Translations under genes and position numbers: made by a program
The notes under the pieces: generated by a model
Database searches by the model: none
Told to the model about the DNA's origin: nothing
Seen by the model: the letters and a program-made list of their open reading frames with translations, nothing else
Part shown: positions 23,701-31,040 of the stretch, one piece after another
Numbering within the stretch: position 1 is the stretch's first letter
How the letters are laid out: each line of letters begins with the position of its first letter
NCBI GenBank assembly: GCA_016169945.1
Contig: JADLSH010000027.1
Location: 1-64,000, forward strand
DNA: 64,000 nucleotides
From: Trachythela sp. YZ-2020
Lineage: Eukaryota; Cnidaria; Anthozoa; Malacalcyonacea; Clavulariidae
Direction of reading: 5' to 3'

Positions 23701-24894
23701 TGTTCCTATCTGTGGTAAAACACCAAGGTCGTTGTCCTAAGTTCTTAGTGTTGCGACAATTATTCTTGGCGTTATTTAATCCTGGATATGTCGTGTTCAT
23801 GGTATGACGATGTGGACATTGTTCTGTCCATGACTGACACGGGATACCTGAGGCAGTCACTGATATGTTGCCATGGTAACTGCTACCGTTTAAGTATAGG
23901 CAATCTGTGTGGAAAGATGGTTATTAATCTTTGTCGGATTTTTTATACAAAACATTGTATACAGATGTCATTATACACTGTAGTCACTGAACTAAACTAA
24001 CATAATTTATACTGTATTTCTCTATCCGTTCTAATCTGTCTTTTTAAAGGTCCAGTGAGGGCCACCTCTTACTGGTCTAATTCCTTCATTTTGAAATCGA
24101 ATCGCTTACCAGCGTTGGCAGTCCATTTTGGAGCTGGAGATGTATCTAAAAATAGGCAAAAACACGTTGCTATCATCACTCGGACATCTTGGCGACCTGA
24201 CAGTCTGCCGTGCACTGCCCCATTATAATATTATCCCTGTAGAGTTTGTGATATCATCGTACCAGCATTCTGGAGAGTCACCAGGATTCCTATACGGTTG
24301 TAGTTCGAAAAGAAGGAGCTTCTTTGTCTCCGGATCTGGGTAGCGAATTGTATAAAACTTTCCAACAGCTTTTCCTAATTTATCAAATATCCGTGCAACG
24401 TTAAGACACGTTTCACGACAAATCTTTTGGTTTTTTATACACGCTTTGGGTTCGATCACAACTCGGAAAATAATGACAAAAAATATAACCCAAATATGCA
24501 GGCACTTTCTTACGGTGGAGATATCCATTTGGAAATGGCGTCTTATTTTTGGTGCGCCTAGCCTTACAAAAATGTCGTAGTTGTAATTCGCATGGTTATT
24601 TTTCCTAGTTTGGTTTTGAGGCGTGATATATACGTAGCTGGGTAAAGTGATTCCATGATTTTCACAAAAAGGCCGGATGAAATTTACCAAAGGATAACAT
24701 GAACTCGACTTGAGTACTGGCTCAGCTTCGGCAGGAAGACACGTCCTATAGAAAGATTGAGAAAACACTAAGATAGATATATTTTTCAGCTAAGCCGATT
24801 TTGAAACTTTTCTTAGAGCTTATTAAAAGTCTGACAATGGCTGCATAAGATAAAGAACAACGGCCCGTAATTTTTTGGGTCGACAATACTCACG
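17685..24894 (-). CDS. Fz-like / kringle / TSP1 x2 transmembrane receptor gene, probably disrupted
   Basis: Minus-strand exons read in order give: Fz-like cysteine-rich domain (24745-24634 and 24461-24282), a short linker (24145-24110), a kringle (23904-23662), two TSP1 repeats (23321-23143 and 22671-22495), a transmembrane helix (18778-18680) and a short tail (17788-17685). All splice sites chosen are GT-AG, and every boundary from 24461 onward is phase 1, so exons are interchangeable modules of 3n bases, except the first TSP1 exon (179 bases). Fz-kringle order is that of ROR and MuSK-type receptor tyrosine kinases, but here TSP1 repeats follow the kringle and no kinase is visible before the satellite. 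Expected role: cell-surface binding of a ligand such as Wnt or matrix. No signal peptide exon was found; 5' exons probably lie above 24900. A ROR relative that lost or never had the kinase, or a lineage-specific receptor, are both possible. Confidence 0.65.
17838..18168 (+). mobile_element. tRNA-derived SINE, copy 1
   Basis: The head resembles a tRNA gene: GGCTTCGGTGGAGCAGTTGT covers an A-box-like region and GAGTTCGATTC a B box about 50 bases later, the internal RNA polymerase III promoter. The body contains GTGAAAAGAGTAAGTCAACG and CTCCGGTTTCCTCCCATAG, both shared with the minus-strand copy at 30611-31040; the second is also in the copy at 48205-48530. It does not fold as a functional tRNA. 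The element ends near AAATAATG at about 18165. Propagation would depend on a partner LINE. Confidence 0.75.
18169..18679. other. Receptor intron, no feature seen
   Basis: Minus-strand intron between the tail and transmembrane exons, without the SINE. AT-rich, no ORF and no repeat that I can match elsewhere in the window. Confidence 0.4.
18680..18778 (-). CDS. Receptor exon: transmembrane segment
   Basis: The exon of 99 bases is bounded by acceptor AAAAATTTCAG and donor GTAAGA. It encodes VFDSEV, a hydrophobic run IGLIVAVVFALVVAVTIFLF of 20 residues and the basic stop-transfer sequence ILRKRSRKRS. The positive residues after the helix place the C-terminus inside the cell (type I topology). 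Phase 1 at both ends matches the other receptor exons. The 3.7 kb intron upstream, to the TSP1 exon, could hide an extra linker exon. Confidence 0.75.
19035..19117. repeat. Dispersed repeat, inverted mate at 21178-21282
   Basis: The run from CTCGTTCCCAGGCTCTTTAT to GCTGGTCACGTGACA recurs as its reverse complement at about 21208-21282. The core GCTGCGGAAAAGACCCTGGT is intact in both. The two copies face each other across 2.1 kb and bracket the transposon ORF and the MITE inside the receptor intron. Confidence 0.85.
19384..20090 (+). CDS. Two-exon transposon-type Cys-rich protein, N-terminally broken
   Basis: Exon 1 (19384-19602) ends GAG|GTATGT and exon 2 (19761-20090) follows acceptor CACCACAG, joining in phase 0 to give ~183 residues. 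Exon 1 begins with VCRPCERRLDN, a CxxC module, then TKRCIDISPSTR and a Ser-rich SLSFSS block; exon 2 has TVNDELRNVAVKD and a helical segment. Upstream in frame there is a TAG before the CxxC, so the start and the first half of the zinc module are missing or in another exon. The CRPCERR sequence lines up with VCKKCARKV of the minus ORF in the RecQ element at 29544-29822, so the two belong to one family. I recall such proteins as lineage-expanded, transposon-associated genes in cnidarians; function is not known to me. It lies within the receptor intron on the opposite strand. Confidence 0.5.
20091..20601. repeat. Short diverged duplication and AT-rich intron sequence
   Basis: A phrase running from GAGTTTTT through GCGC, AATTTTA, GCTAACACGG and GGTAAATTATA occurs at about 20066-20130 and again at 20199-20260, some 132 bases apart. 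The rest has no visible feature. Confidence 0.55.
20602..20797. mobile_element. MITE, 196 bp, ~60 bp inverted ends
   Basis: The left end CTGGTTACAGACGAGCAAGT and the right end, read in reverse complement, CTGGTTACAGACGAGCAGGT match; the similarity continues with ATGACAAGTTTTCATA in both arms for about 60 bases. The centre has no ORF. No clear target duplication is visible at the flanks. This is a non-autonomous DNA transposon or a folded-back repeat. Confidence 0.88.
21178..21282. repeat. Dispersed repeat, inverted mate of 19035-19117
   Basis: Reverse complement of the repeat at 19035-19117, joined directly to the LINE fragment that follows, with which it shares a chance open frame. Confidence 0.85.
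21300..21570 (+). mobile_element. LINE fragment: reverse transcriptase C-terminus
   Basis: The frame from about 21300 encodes LEKLAWKDLKTRRSNNRLL, then SMARHNWGHWTSVNFASNDW and FKHYLNR before the stop at 21568-21570. The order (LGW-L-RR helix, polar region, WN-L element, Phe-rich end) is that of the C-terminal part of non-LTR polymerases. All catalytic parts are missing. The open frame starts further upstream only because the neighbouring repeat happens to be open. Confidence 0.6.
21571..22082. other. Receptor intron, with (CA)n microsatellite
   Basis: AT-rich sequence; a perfect (CA)n run of about 22 bases lies at 21962-21983. No gene. Confidence 0.6.
22083..22450. repeat. Four tandem diverged copies, ~100-113 bp unit
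   Basis: The motif GAACAGTTTAGAAATGATAG, or close forms, occurs at 22101, 22201, about 22315 and 22412, each followed by AGCTATCCAGTATAAATAAA-like text and preceded by ACTGGACCAATAAGGGAT-like text. Related units occur at 25340-25480 and 63000-63215, so this is a dispersed family present as single and tandem copies. Confidence 0.85.
22495..22671 (-). CDS. Receptor exon: second TSP1 repeat
   Basis: The 177 base exon runs from acceptor CATATTTCTAG to donor GTAAGG and is phase 1 at both ends. It encodes NGGYSNWSLGISCNVSCGEE, then ICRRTCDNPEPKYGGHNC and ends LRKCSRKLCP. Six cysteines and the Trp of the CSVTCG-like core (here CNVSCG) are those of a complete thrombospondin type 1 repeat, an extracellular module of about 55-60 residues that usually binds glycans or matrix. 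It is intact, unlike the repeat upstream. Confidence 0.9.
22760..22960. repeat. ACAAGTTGTTG-type repeat stretch
   Basis: The segment is built from reiterated forms of CTTGTTGACAACTTG on both strands. The same vocabulary fills 25490-25740. It is probably a decayed palindromic transposon family. Confidence 0.6.
23143..23321 (-). pseudogene. Receptor exon: first TSP1 repeat with a 1-base deletion
   Basis: From acceptor TTTTGTTTAG the exon reads NGNYGNWALKSTCNVTCGQG, then TWTRDCKILIEPKYGGRNC and EYRPCLAK, all as expected for TSP1. The last module step should be CLAKTCP, but only four A residues stand at 23151-23156 where five would restore Lys-Thr-Cys-Pro, so the frame runs on as PVLV and the sixth cysteine is lost. 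Exon length is 179 bases, while its neighbours are 177, 243, 36 and 180 bases. Spliced to the next exon the shifted frame meets a stop within that exon. Either the allele is dead or one A was lost in sequencing or assembly. Confidence 0.85.
23662..23904 (-). CDS. Receptor exon: kringle domain
   Basis: A 243 base exon, phase 1 at both ends, between acceptor TTTCCACACAG and donor GTATGG. It encodes a full kringle: CLYLNGSSYHGNISVTASG, IPCQSW, then NNCRN, QRPWCFT and WEYCDIPKC. These are the landmark cysteines and the Trp-Cys pair of the fold; the single extra Cys (in EQCPHRH) is unusual. Kringles are disulphide-bonded extracellular modules. Position right after an Fz-like domain is the arrangement of ROR receptors. 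Confidence 0.93.
24110..24145 (-). CDS. Receptor exon: short linker
   Basis: A 36 base micro-exon between acceptor CCTATTTTTAG and donor GTAAGC. In phase 1 it reads TSPAPKWTANA and, with the next exon, gives the Asp before the first kringle cysteine. The two matched splice sites and the phase fit support it; the sequence itself is too short to test. Confidence 0.6.
24282..24461 (-). CDS. Receptor exon: C-terminal half of Fz-like domain
   Basis: The acceptor TTATTTTCCGAG and the donor GTGACT give 180 bases in phase 1. It encodes VIEPKACIKNQKICRETCLN, then a helix (VARIFDKLGKAVGKFY) and LLLFELQPYRNP. The C-x6-C-x3-C pattern is like the PxxLCRDEC helix start of ROR Fz domains. An in-frame continuation reads GDSPECWYDD, which also resembles the end of an Fz domain, so a later donor (GTACGA after CTG) may be used instead with another exon in between; phase favours the first choice. 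Transmembrane-like residues in the ORF upstream of 24461 are intronic. Confidence 0.6.
24634..24745 (-). CDS. Receptor exon: N-terminal half of Fz-like domain
   Basis: From acceptor TCAATCTTTCTATAG to donor GTATAT, 112 bases. It reads TCLPAEAEPVLKSSSCYPLV and IRPFCENHGITLPSY. The C-x8-9-C spacing with FxxPxC matches the middle of Frizzled-type cysteine-rich domains (SxxCYxxxxFFxPxC). It ends in phase 0 while the next exon starts in phase 1, so an intervening exon or another donor (GTAAGG further on) is needed. The frame is open through the intron, which is probably chance. Confidence 0.55.
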
Positions 24895-24931
24895 ACAATA
24901 CACTAGGTGGTCCGGTTTGACATACAGGAAA
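24894..24931 (-). CDS. Possible upstream receptor exon
   Basis: A donor GTGAGT follows FPVCQTGPPSVLS; the two bases left over combine with the first base of the next exon to give Ser, then TCLP, so the phase fits. The acceptor is weak and the true 5' end is not defined. No signal peptide is visible nearby. Confidence 0.35.
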
Positions 24932-24947
24932 CTTGCCACCCCATACA

Positions 24948-25254
24948 TCCAAAGGTGTGAATTGGATAGCAACATTTTAAACAACCGTACCCGTTAGCTA
25001 ACTTCCCTATGGTGTGTAGCAAAATGATAACTGACGAATCAACGCAGCACAACCTCTTGAGGTTTTGATTCGGAAAAAGAAAATACTTATACTCTATAGT
25101 CTAAAGATAAATACATTTCCAAAGGTGCATAGCGCCACTGGAGTTATCCAAAAGTGTGAATTGGATAGCAACATTTTAGACAACCGTTAGCTAATTTCTC
25201 TATGGTGTGTAGCAAATCGATAACTGACGAATCAACGCAGCACAACTTCTTGAG
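24948..25254. repeat. ~110 bp duplication (24948-25061 and 25147-25254)
   Basis: Both copies run from TCCAAA(A/G)GTGTGAATTG through TATGGTGTGTAGCAAA to AACGCAGCACAAC and TTGAG, with small gaps. They lie in the 5' part of the receptor locus, in tandem about 200 bases apart. Confidence 0.85.
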
Positions 25255-25339
25255 TGGTATTTACCTGAAAGAAATAGGGAGAAAATATTAAATATATAAT
25301 GGTGTAGGTGTTGACTGCATAGTGATGTCTCTTACAGGA

Positions 25340-25480
25340 CAGCCAGAAAGAACAGTTTAGAACTGATAGATCCATCCAGTATAAATATAGTTAGTTTAGA
25401 TGATCTCTTTCTTATGATAGCACTGGACCAATAATGGACTGGTCTAACTGGACTTCTGGAAGAACAGATAGGACTGATAA
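25340..25480. repeat. Dispersed copies of the 22083-22450 repeat
   Basis: AGAACAGTTTAGAACTGATAG at about 25350 and AGAACAGATAGGACTGATAA at about 25451, with GCACTGGACCAATAATGGAC between, are two diverged units of the same family. Confidence 0.75.
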
Positions 25481-25489
25481 AGCAATCTA

Positions 25490-25740
25490 CACATGCACGT
25501 AAAAATCTCACATCTTGTGAACAAGATGTGTTCTCAACATGATTGTAGCAAGCTTGTGAACAAGTTCTAACGATGTTGTCATGTTATCAAGTCACTACAA
25601 GGTTTCCACTCACAACTTGTTAACAAGTTGTTGAATTGCAGGACGATGACAAGTTGTTGAAACAACTTGTAACAAGTCTGTTGAGTAAACAATCTTGACA
25701 ACCTTGTAGCAAGTTGTTAACAAGCCGTTGGCCTCAACTC
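25490..25740. repeat. ACAAGTTGTTG-type palindromic repeat
   Basis: Reiterated AACAAGTTGTT and its complement, including the perfect palindrome CAACTTGTTAACAAGTTG near 25613, fill this stretch. It is similar to 22760-22960. Confidence 0.7.
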
Positions 25741-26159
25741 CGTATTTAAATGACGTATTCTGAGTCGGGATAAAATTCTAGTTCAATCCTAACATGCACC
25801 TGCGAGTGAAAAGTTTAAAACATGATACAAATAGAAACACTTATTTCTTCACTCATGTCGTCATGGAGTAATGGATTGACCTAAAGGAGGACTGATTAAT
25901 TTTACCTGCAGCATTTGTAGTGAAAATCGTTGCTAAGATCAGTACAGTACCAGCATCATTGATAAAATTGATGACCCCTATCGTAAATATTGCATGGAAC
26001 CACCTGCACCTTGCTAATGTCAGTGATGTCGGGTTAAACGCGTTGATTTAACGGTTAGTCAGTGTTTACCTAACTCGGAATTATGACAAATATTTCTGGC
26101 GTAAACTTCTGGTTACAACTGATTTACATGTTGGATCGAAACGGGGAAAATTATGGCCT
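25741..26159. other. No gene seen
   Basis: About 420 bases without ORF or recognisable repeat; it joins directly to repeat copy B. Confidence 0.4.
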
Positions 26160-26830
26160 AACAGTCCATTTTTTGTCGCAGGTGAAAAAAATATTGCCCG
26201 AAATTTATATTCTTATCTCAAAGAATTGTCCCACTCCCAAGATATACAATTAAACAAATGCAAATTTTCCATATGCATTTCTAGCATTTACTGAGCTGAC
26301 TATTATTAATTCAGTGCTTTTATTTATAATTTCTAAATATATCTGGGTTTATATTAAATATGTCCGCTACACTTAGACATCTTCATCTATTAACTGTGAC
26401 TTAGGCAAGGCATATTTTAACATATATACTGGGGGGCCACTTGGCCCCCCAGGCCCTCTTGATGGCCCCCCACTCACACAAAATTGGCCCCCCACTCACA
26501 CAAAATTGGCCCCCCACTCCCTGGGCCCTTTATACATTGGGTCGTTTACAGAGTAAATTATTTGTCTGTGTTTAACGAAATATTGTTTTTATGGCTTATA
26601 TAGTTAGACATTTTTAAAGTTTTAGTTAAAACATTGAAATACTATTGGCTTGGCAATTTCAGAGCTCCAGATTTCAAAATGTTCCCGGGAAAAAACTCCC
26701 CCAGACCCCTACAGGGCTCGCGCCTTCAGCACTCAGATTAAGGGCCCTTTTTCACAAATGGCCCCCCACTTAGAAATCCTTAAAATATGCCCTGGACTTA
26801 GGTCATGATTAACTTGGACAATTAAGTATT
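26160..26830. repeat. Dispersed repeat copy B with C-rich tail
   Basis: The first 307 bases match 14946-15252 with one mismatch. Beyond them come three copies of GGCCCCCCACTC separated by ACACAAAATT, and later CTCCCCCAGACCCCTACAGG, a phrase that reappears as TACCCCCAGACCCCCC near 33749. The C-rich modules look like a shared end of one repeat family. Confidence 0.85.
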
Positions 26831-27285
26831 ATAGTGAAGGCAGATACTGCAGAAATACAGTATGTTCTAAGCAAATGAGATGAGACAAATCTGAATCTAA
26901 TTTCACTTGACATTCTATTTTTTATCTGGCAGTTCAAAAATGTTATATTTTCGCTGATTGCCTTTCCTCAAATATGGCCTGCTTCTGATCTTTGGGTTTT
27001 GGCAGCCTGCTATTTCTAGCCCTGCAACCCAATCTATCAAACAGGACTGACAATTTTCATCCATTCCAGGGGGGTATCACAGCGGTATCCACTTCCAGAG
27101 ACAATTTGAAAAAATATAAAATAAAAAAAACTTCGAGCAAATGCATCATAAAAATGGACTAAAATGAACTAAGGCAAAATTTTATGGGTTTATATCACAT
27201 ATCTTGGATTCTCAAAATTTTGTTTTATTTTATAGATAGCAGTATGTTCTAAGCAAATGAAATGACAGCTAGGTTATAGTACAAC

Positions 27286-27322
<37 letters not shown>

Positions 27323-28010
27323 TGACCCCTTTTTGATATTACGCGGACCAAAGCTATTTGTTAATATTTCCTTTATACATAGAGCCTGTGTGAATTAAGA
27401 TGTTTAGTATGTTTACCTTCTTCCAGTGACTGCATTAGTTCCTTTGTAAATGCCCTCTTGAATATGACAACACATCTTGCGGCCTTTGTGCTCCCATCTT
27501 TTTGCTTCATGGACCGTTTTTGGGACAAAGAGACATTTTAGGTATGAATTTTGCCAATTTGGCAAAAAGATCATGTTTTGCCATTGGTGTAAATTCACTT
27601 TGTCCAGGAAGGTTTTCCCAACGGATGGCAATTGCTTCCTCATGATCCAGTGTAGATTTCCGCACAAATATTGAGATCTACAGAATGTAAGCAACGTACA
27701 AAATGATTTGTTGGTGAGAACATGTCTTTACGCCAAAATGTTCTGTTAATATCCAGAGCTTGTGTATATAATAAAACATTTATTCTACTCACTCTCGTTG
27801 TATATGACTGAGCTATCAGCTCATATACGACTCGAGTTCGTAGAATAACTGTTAATTATCGGGTATTGCAGGTGAACTGGCATTTTCATCTAAGGTGTTT
27901 CTGGAGCAAGTTTCAACATTGAAGTATATCTTTGTACATATTTCAGCAGTATGTTCTAAGCAAATGAAATGACAGCTAGGTTATAGTAGACTAGTAGAGT
28001 GGAATATGAT
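26831..28010. repeat. 43 bp direct repeats, (AT)n tract, unrecognised ORF
   Basis: AGCAGTATGTTCTAAGCAAATGAAATGACAG... occurs at 27238-27281 and 27949-27992, and a shorter form at about 26864. An (AT)n tract lies at 27290-27320. On the minus strand 27694-27413 is open for 93 codons (with CGNLHWIMRKQLP and WQNMIFLPNWQ); I do not recognise it, and it may be a decayed transposon ORF. Confidence 0.55.
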
Positions 28011-28935
28011 CCTTCAAAGAATTCCCAGCCGTACCAGGGGTGTGCCAAAAGCCTATAACCCAACCCCCTAAAATGTATAAATTATCATGCAATACATACA
28101 GAATTTTCAACAATTATGACAATTGTTTAGAGCACCACCCCCTTAAGAATCTGCACCCCTCTCAGATTAGCCTACACCATCTCTTTGACATTTCTCATAA
28201 ATCAGATAATATTTGGAAAGCTGGGTATAACTACTAATAATAAGTTGCAGAAAATGTTACTATTTTGAAGCCCCATGACTACATTGGCAAAAATAATCTG
28301 GGATATTAAGATATTCAACCCCCTACCCAACCCAGTGTTATTATGGAGCCTCCTCAAGCAGAGCCAGTAAAAATGCTGTTTGTTTTTGTACAATCGTGAA
28401 TCTACAGTAGCATGCTATTTTGCCTCACCAGAAGGAAGGTTTTGCTCTAATGGGCAGAGGGTTCGGTGAGGCTGAGGCAAAACGGTTTCCTGGCGTTCCT
28501 TTGAAACAATTCCTATTACCTCATAATTTCAAACAGTGCTATACGTGGGAGCACACCAGCCTCTACAAGGGCCTGAACACAAAAATGGGCATACATGTAC
28601 CCAAACCTAAGCAAGAACACCAAATTGTGCAGGGTCCTATTTCAGGCCCAATTAGGTGGCGGCCCAGGGTAACTTGCCCTCTCTGCCGCATCCTCTCCCA
28701 CCTGAAGGGTCCTGTTGGTATCAGGTGCATTATAGCCAGTATCATACTGTAATTGGCAATCCTGAACGATTCAAAAACAGTCCTTTAGTTCATGCTATTA
28801 ACGAGTACAATTTTAAATTAGAATTAGTAGAATTTTTATATAAATATCTAATTGTATATATAAATAGTTTTAAATACACATAAGTCAATTGATGTAAATA
28901 TTTTTTAATGCTTGTAAACACGTTGTACCTTGGCT
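28011..28935 (+). other. Possible retroelement 3' region, unrecognised
   Basis: Overlapping plus-strand frames at 28420-28752 and 28656-28883 end in FKLELVEFLYKYLIVY and a stop, followed by an A/T-rich region with GTAAACACGTTGTACCTTGG. The text after the RecQ element repeats the phrases TTTTAATGCTTGTAAA and CTATTCTGC and ends GTAATAAAATCC, so the pre-insertion sequence looks like the 3' untranslated end of a retroelement. No domain is recognised. Confidence 0.35.
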
Positions 28936-29243
28936 TAGCCTGAAAACAGACCTACGTTTCGCCCGCCCTAAAATTCACGGGTCAAGGAATGGCGAAACGT
29001 AGGTCTGATGAAAATGTTGTCAAAACGCTGTGGAATCCGACCGCCTGGCGGTCGGAATAGCTGATTGGATAATTCTCGCCGATAAGGTGTTTGATTGGTC
29101 GGTCGCTTACATGAAAGGTTTAGAATTAGTTTGGAAAGGTCAGCAATTTTCAGCAAGAAGGTCAAGTTGACAAAATTATGCTACGAGTTTATGAATCAAA
29201 ATTTGAATATAAATCTACATAACAATAGCTGTTGCGTGTGGAC

Positions 29244-29531
29244 ATGTCGAAGGACGAGTTGTTTAAGAAGGCATTGGATTTAACTGTAGCACAATTTAAC
29301 TACCGTTCGTTAAAAACCGAACAAGAAACGTGTATTAAAAAGCTTGTGGTGGATCGTGAGGATGTATTTGCTGTGTTGCCAACTGGCTACGGAAAGAGTC
29401 TAATTTATCAGATATTACCATTAGTGTTCACCGAAATGGATGTGCTTGAATACGGCCAGTGTAACGATACTCACACTGTTATTGTTGTTATTGTTAGTGT
29501 TATTGATGACGACGGAGACGTTCCGACTTGA
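29244..29531 (+). pseudogene. RecQ-family helicase N-terminal fragment
   Basis: The frame is open from an upstream position; the first ATG (29244) gives MSKDELFKKALDLTVAQF and 95 residues. It has the RecQ motif 0 region (FNYRSLKTEQETCI, with the conserved Gln) and motif I/Walker A AVLPTGYGKSLIYQILPLVF, which binds ATP phosphate. The sequence then passes into THTVIVV, where RecQ helicases continue with SPL, but here turns into an acidic end and stop. Full helicases are over 400 residues, so motifs II-VI and the RQC region are gone. The break lies close to the junction with the convergent ORF, as expected for an internal deletion. Helicase activity is not expected. Confidence 0.82.
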
Positions 29532-29543
29532 GAGGAAAGTGAG

Positions 29544-29822
29544 TCATTCTTTTACTGCTTCACATATTTCCATAAATGTATTATACATACTTGTAACTTT
29601 CCGCGCACATTTCTTGCACACGGATCTGCGGTTGAACTTATCTTTTTGAAGTTTTATGCCGATATGTGACAAAAGAACACTCAATGTAACTGTATCTACA
29701 TTTAACCCTTTTATTAGAGCGACAATTTCTTTATTATTAGTGCCAGTGAATAGCGGAACACTTGTGTGTTTATTGCCGCGAATTTTAAAATTGCCAAAAC
29801 AAAAGGCACACTCGGCCGACAT
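29544..29822 (-). CDS. Cys-rich (CxxC...CxxC) N-terminal module of transposon protein
   Basis: The 92 residue frame begins MSAECAFCFGNF, continues with TVTLSVLLSHIG and ends in SVCKKCARKVTSMYN and a short helix. Two CxxC pairs about 55-60 residues apart with a helix after the second are the plan of a ZAD-like zinc module used for dimerisation or DNA contact. The second half resembles VCRPCERRL at 19384. In the family the module is followed by a long Ser-rich region, which is absent here, so the gene is cut. The start codon lies 105 bases inside the right TIR, which could carry the promoter. Confidence 0.6.
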   Translation of the reverse strand: MSAECAFCFGNFKIRGNKHTSVPLFTGTNNKEIVALIKGLNVDTVTLSVLLSHIGIKLQKDKFNRRSVCKKCARKVTSMYNTFMEICEAVKE

Positions 29823-30017
29823 ATTCGATATTGTTTACAAAAAACTATTCTAAACTTCTATTTTTAGGTGTTAAATGTGTCAATCTCATTGTTAATTATT
29901 ACAAAATGTAAAGTGGGCGGAATGCACTTTTGACAACATTTTCATCAGACCTACGTTTCGCCATTCCTTGACCCGTGAATTTTAGGGCGGGCGAAACGTA
30001 GGTCTGTTTTCAGGCTA

Positions 30018-30610
30018 ACCTTGGCTATTCTGCCAGTGAACGTAAATAATTTTAATGCTTGTAAATACTAAATACGTTGTAATTTAGCTATTCTGCTATT
30101 GAACGTGTAATAAAATCCACTATTATTATTATATATTATTATCCTGCCAAGCAAGGGTTGCATGACATTTTACAGACTAGCAGATTTCCTATTATCAAAT
30201 GCTAAGCAGGCATGGTCATTTAGGGAGCTCTGGCAAGGTTGTGCATCCTTAGATTCTACGCTGTCAGGAATTTTTCCACTTGTCAAAATTGGCAGAGAAT
30301 TAAGGTGAGGGGCAAATTACCCCCACCTCCAATAGTTTCTAAAGGTGTTTGAATAATAGCTGATTGATCATGTCAGAAAGCTGTCAAGCAATGACTTTAC
30401 AACTGGAAAGCCTCCTTGGGCTTTATATAAGTAGGTTAAAATTTGCATTAATGACTACTAAGCTTTGTTGCGATAAGGCAGGTGTAATCTAAATTCCCCC
30501 ATCAAATATTTCACTGCCAATTGCCGGGGTGAAAAGCCCAAAAATAACTATTTGGCAAGGCCAAAAATGGATTTGATAGGACACCCAAGTAATCCATCCC
30601 TGCCTCAATG
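30018..30610. other. Flank of RecQ element, no gene
   Basis: Contains the second copy of the 9 bp target duplication, a tandemly repeated 3' end-like phrase with GTGTAATAAAATCC and a run of TATTATTAT near 30122. The remainder has no feature that I can name. Confidence 0.45.
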
Positions 30611-30613
30611 TAC

Positions 30614-30668
<55 letters not shown>

Positions 30669-31040
30669 GGGGGCATGCTAATCATCCTTACTTGCAGCTG
30701 AGAGCTGAGCTCAATTACGAACGACGCAGCTCGACTTGATCGAGTCGAAGGTTTATTAAAGGCACCTCTGGTTGCCACCATATAACTCATGTCTGATTAG
30801 GGAGCACAGCTATGATGGAAGGGTTAGTTTGGGGCTTATTCAAACCCACATGTCAACATTCCCTGTGGGAGGAAACCAGAATACATAGAAAAACGACAAC
30901 TTTCGGTAGAGCGTTGACTGACTCTTTTCACGTAAGTGTTGTGATTCCGCAGCAAGAATCTAACCCACGAACTGACCATGCATTTTTGCTTCAACCTGCT
31001 GACCTGCATTGCATTCCACTTAGTGCTCTCACTCAGTGAT
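30611..31040 (-). mobile_element. SINE copy 2 with (ACTT)n tail
   Basis: Read on the minus strand, the segment shares GTGAAAAGAGTCAGTCAACG, a CTCTACCGAAAG stretch, CTGGTTTCCTCCCACAGG and GTTGACATGTGGGTT with SINE copy 1. Its head near 31040 (GTGGAATGCAATGCAGG...) is a decayed tRNA-like part. The 3' end, read in the same direction, passes into a clean (ACTT)n microsatellite, seen on the plus strand as (TAAG)n at 30616-30667, which may be its tail. Confidence 0.7.

Larger units (their letters stand above)
28936..30017. mobile_element. DNA transposon with 90 bp perfect TIRs, RecQ and Cys-rich ORF remnants
   Basis: Bases 28936-29025 and 29928-30017 are inverted copies, identical over 90 bases as read. 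The ends are TAGCCTGAAAACAGAC. The element is flanked by a 9 bp direct repeat ACCTTGGCT (28927-28935 and 30018-30026), the target duplication. Each TIR contains its own internal palindrome: CAGACCTACGTTTCGCC and its complement, about 30 bases apart. The interior holds a plus-strand RecQ-like fragment and a convergent minus-strand Cys-rich ORF, 12 bases apart, so this looks like an internally deleted derivative of a larger two-gene element. A 9 bp duplication is known for Mutator-like elements, but no transposase is present and I do not assign a superfamily. Confidence 0.92.

Noticed and set aside
24462..24633. Hydrophobic run CLHIWVIFFVIIF as a second membrane helix
   Set aside because: It lies between the two Fz-like exons and ends at a good acceptor, so it is best read as intron.
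27290..27320. Promoter TATA box
   Set aside because: A plain (AT)n microsatellite.
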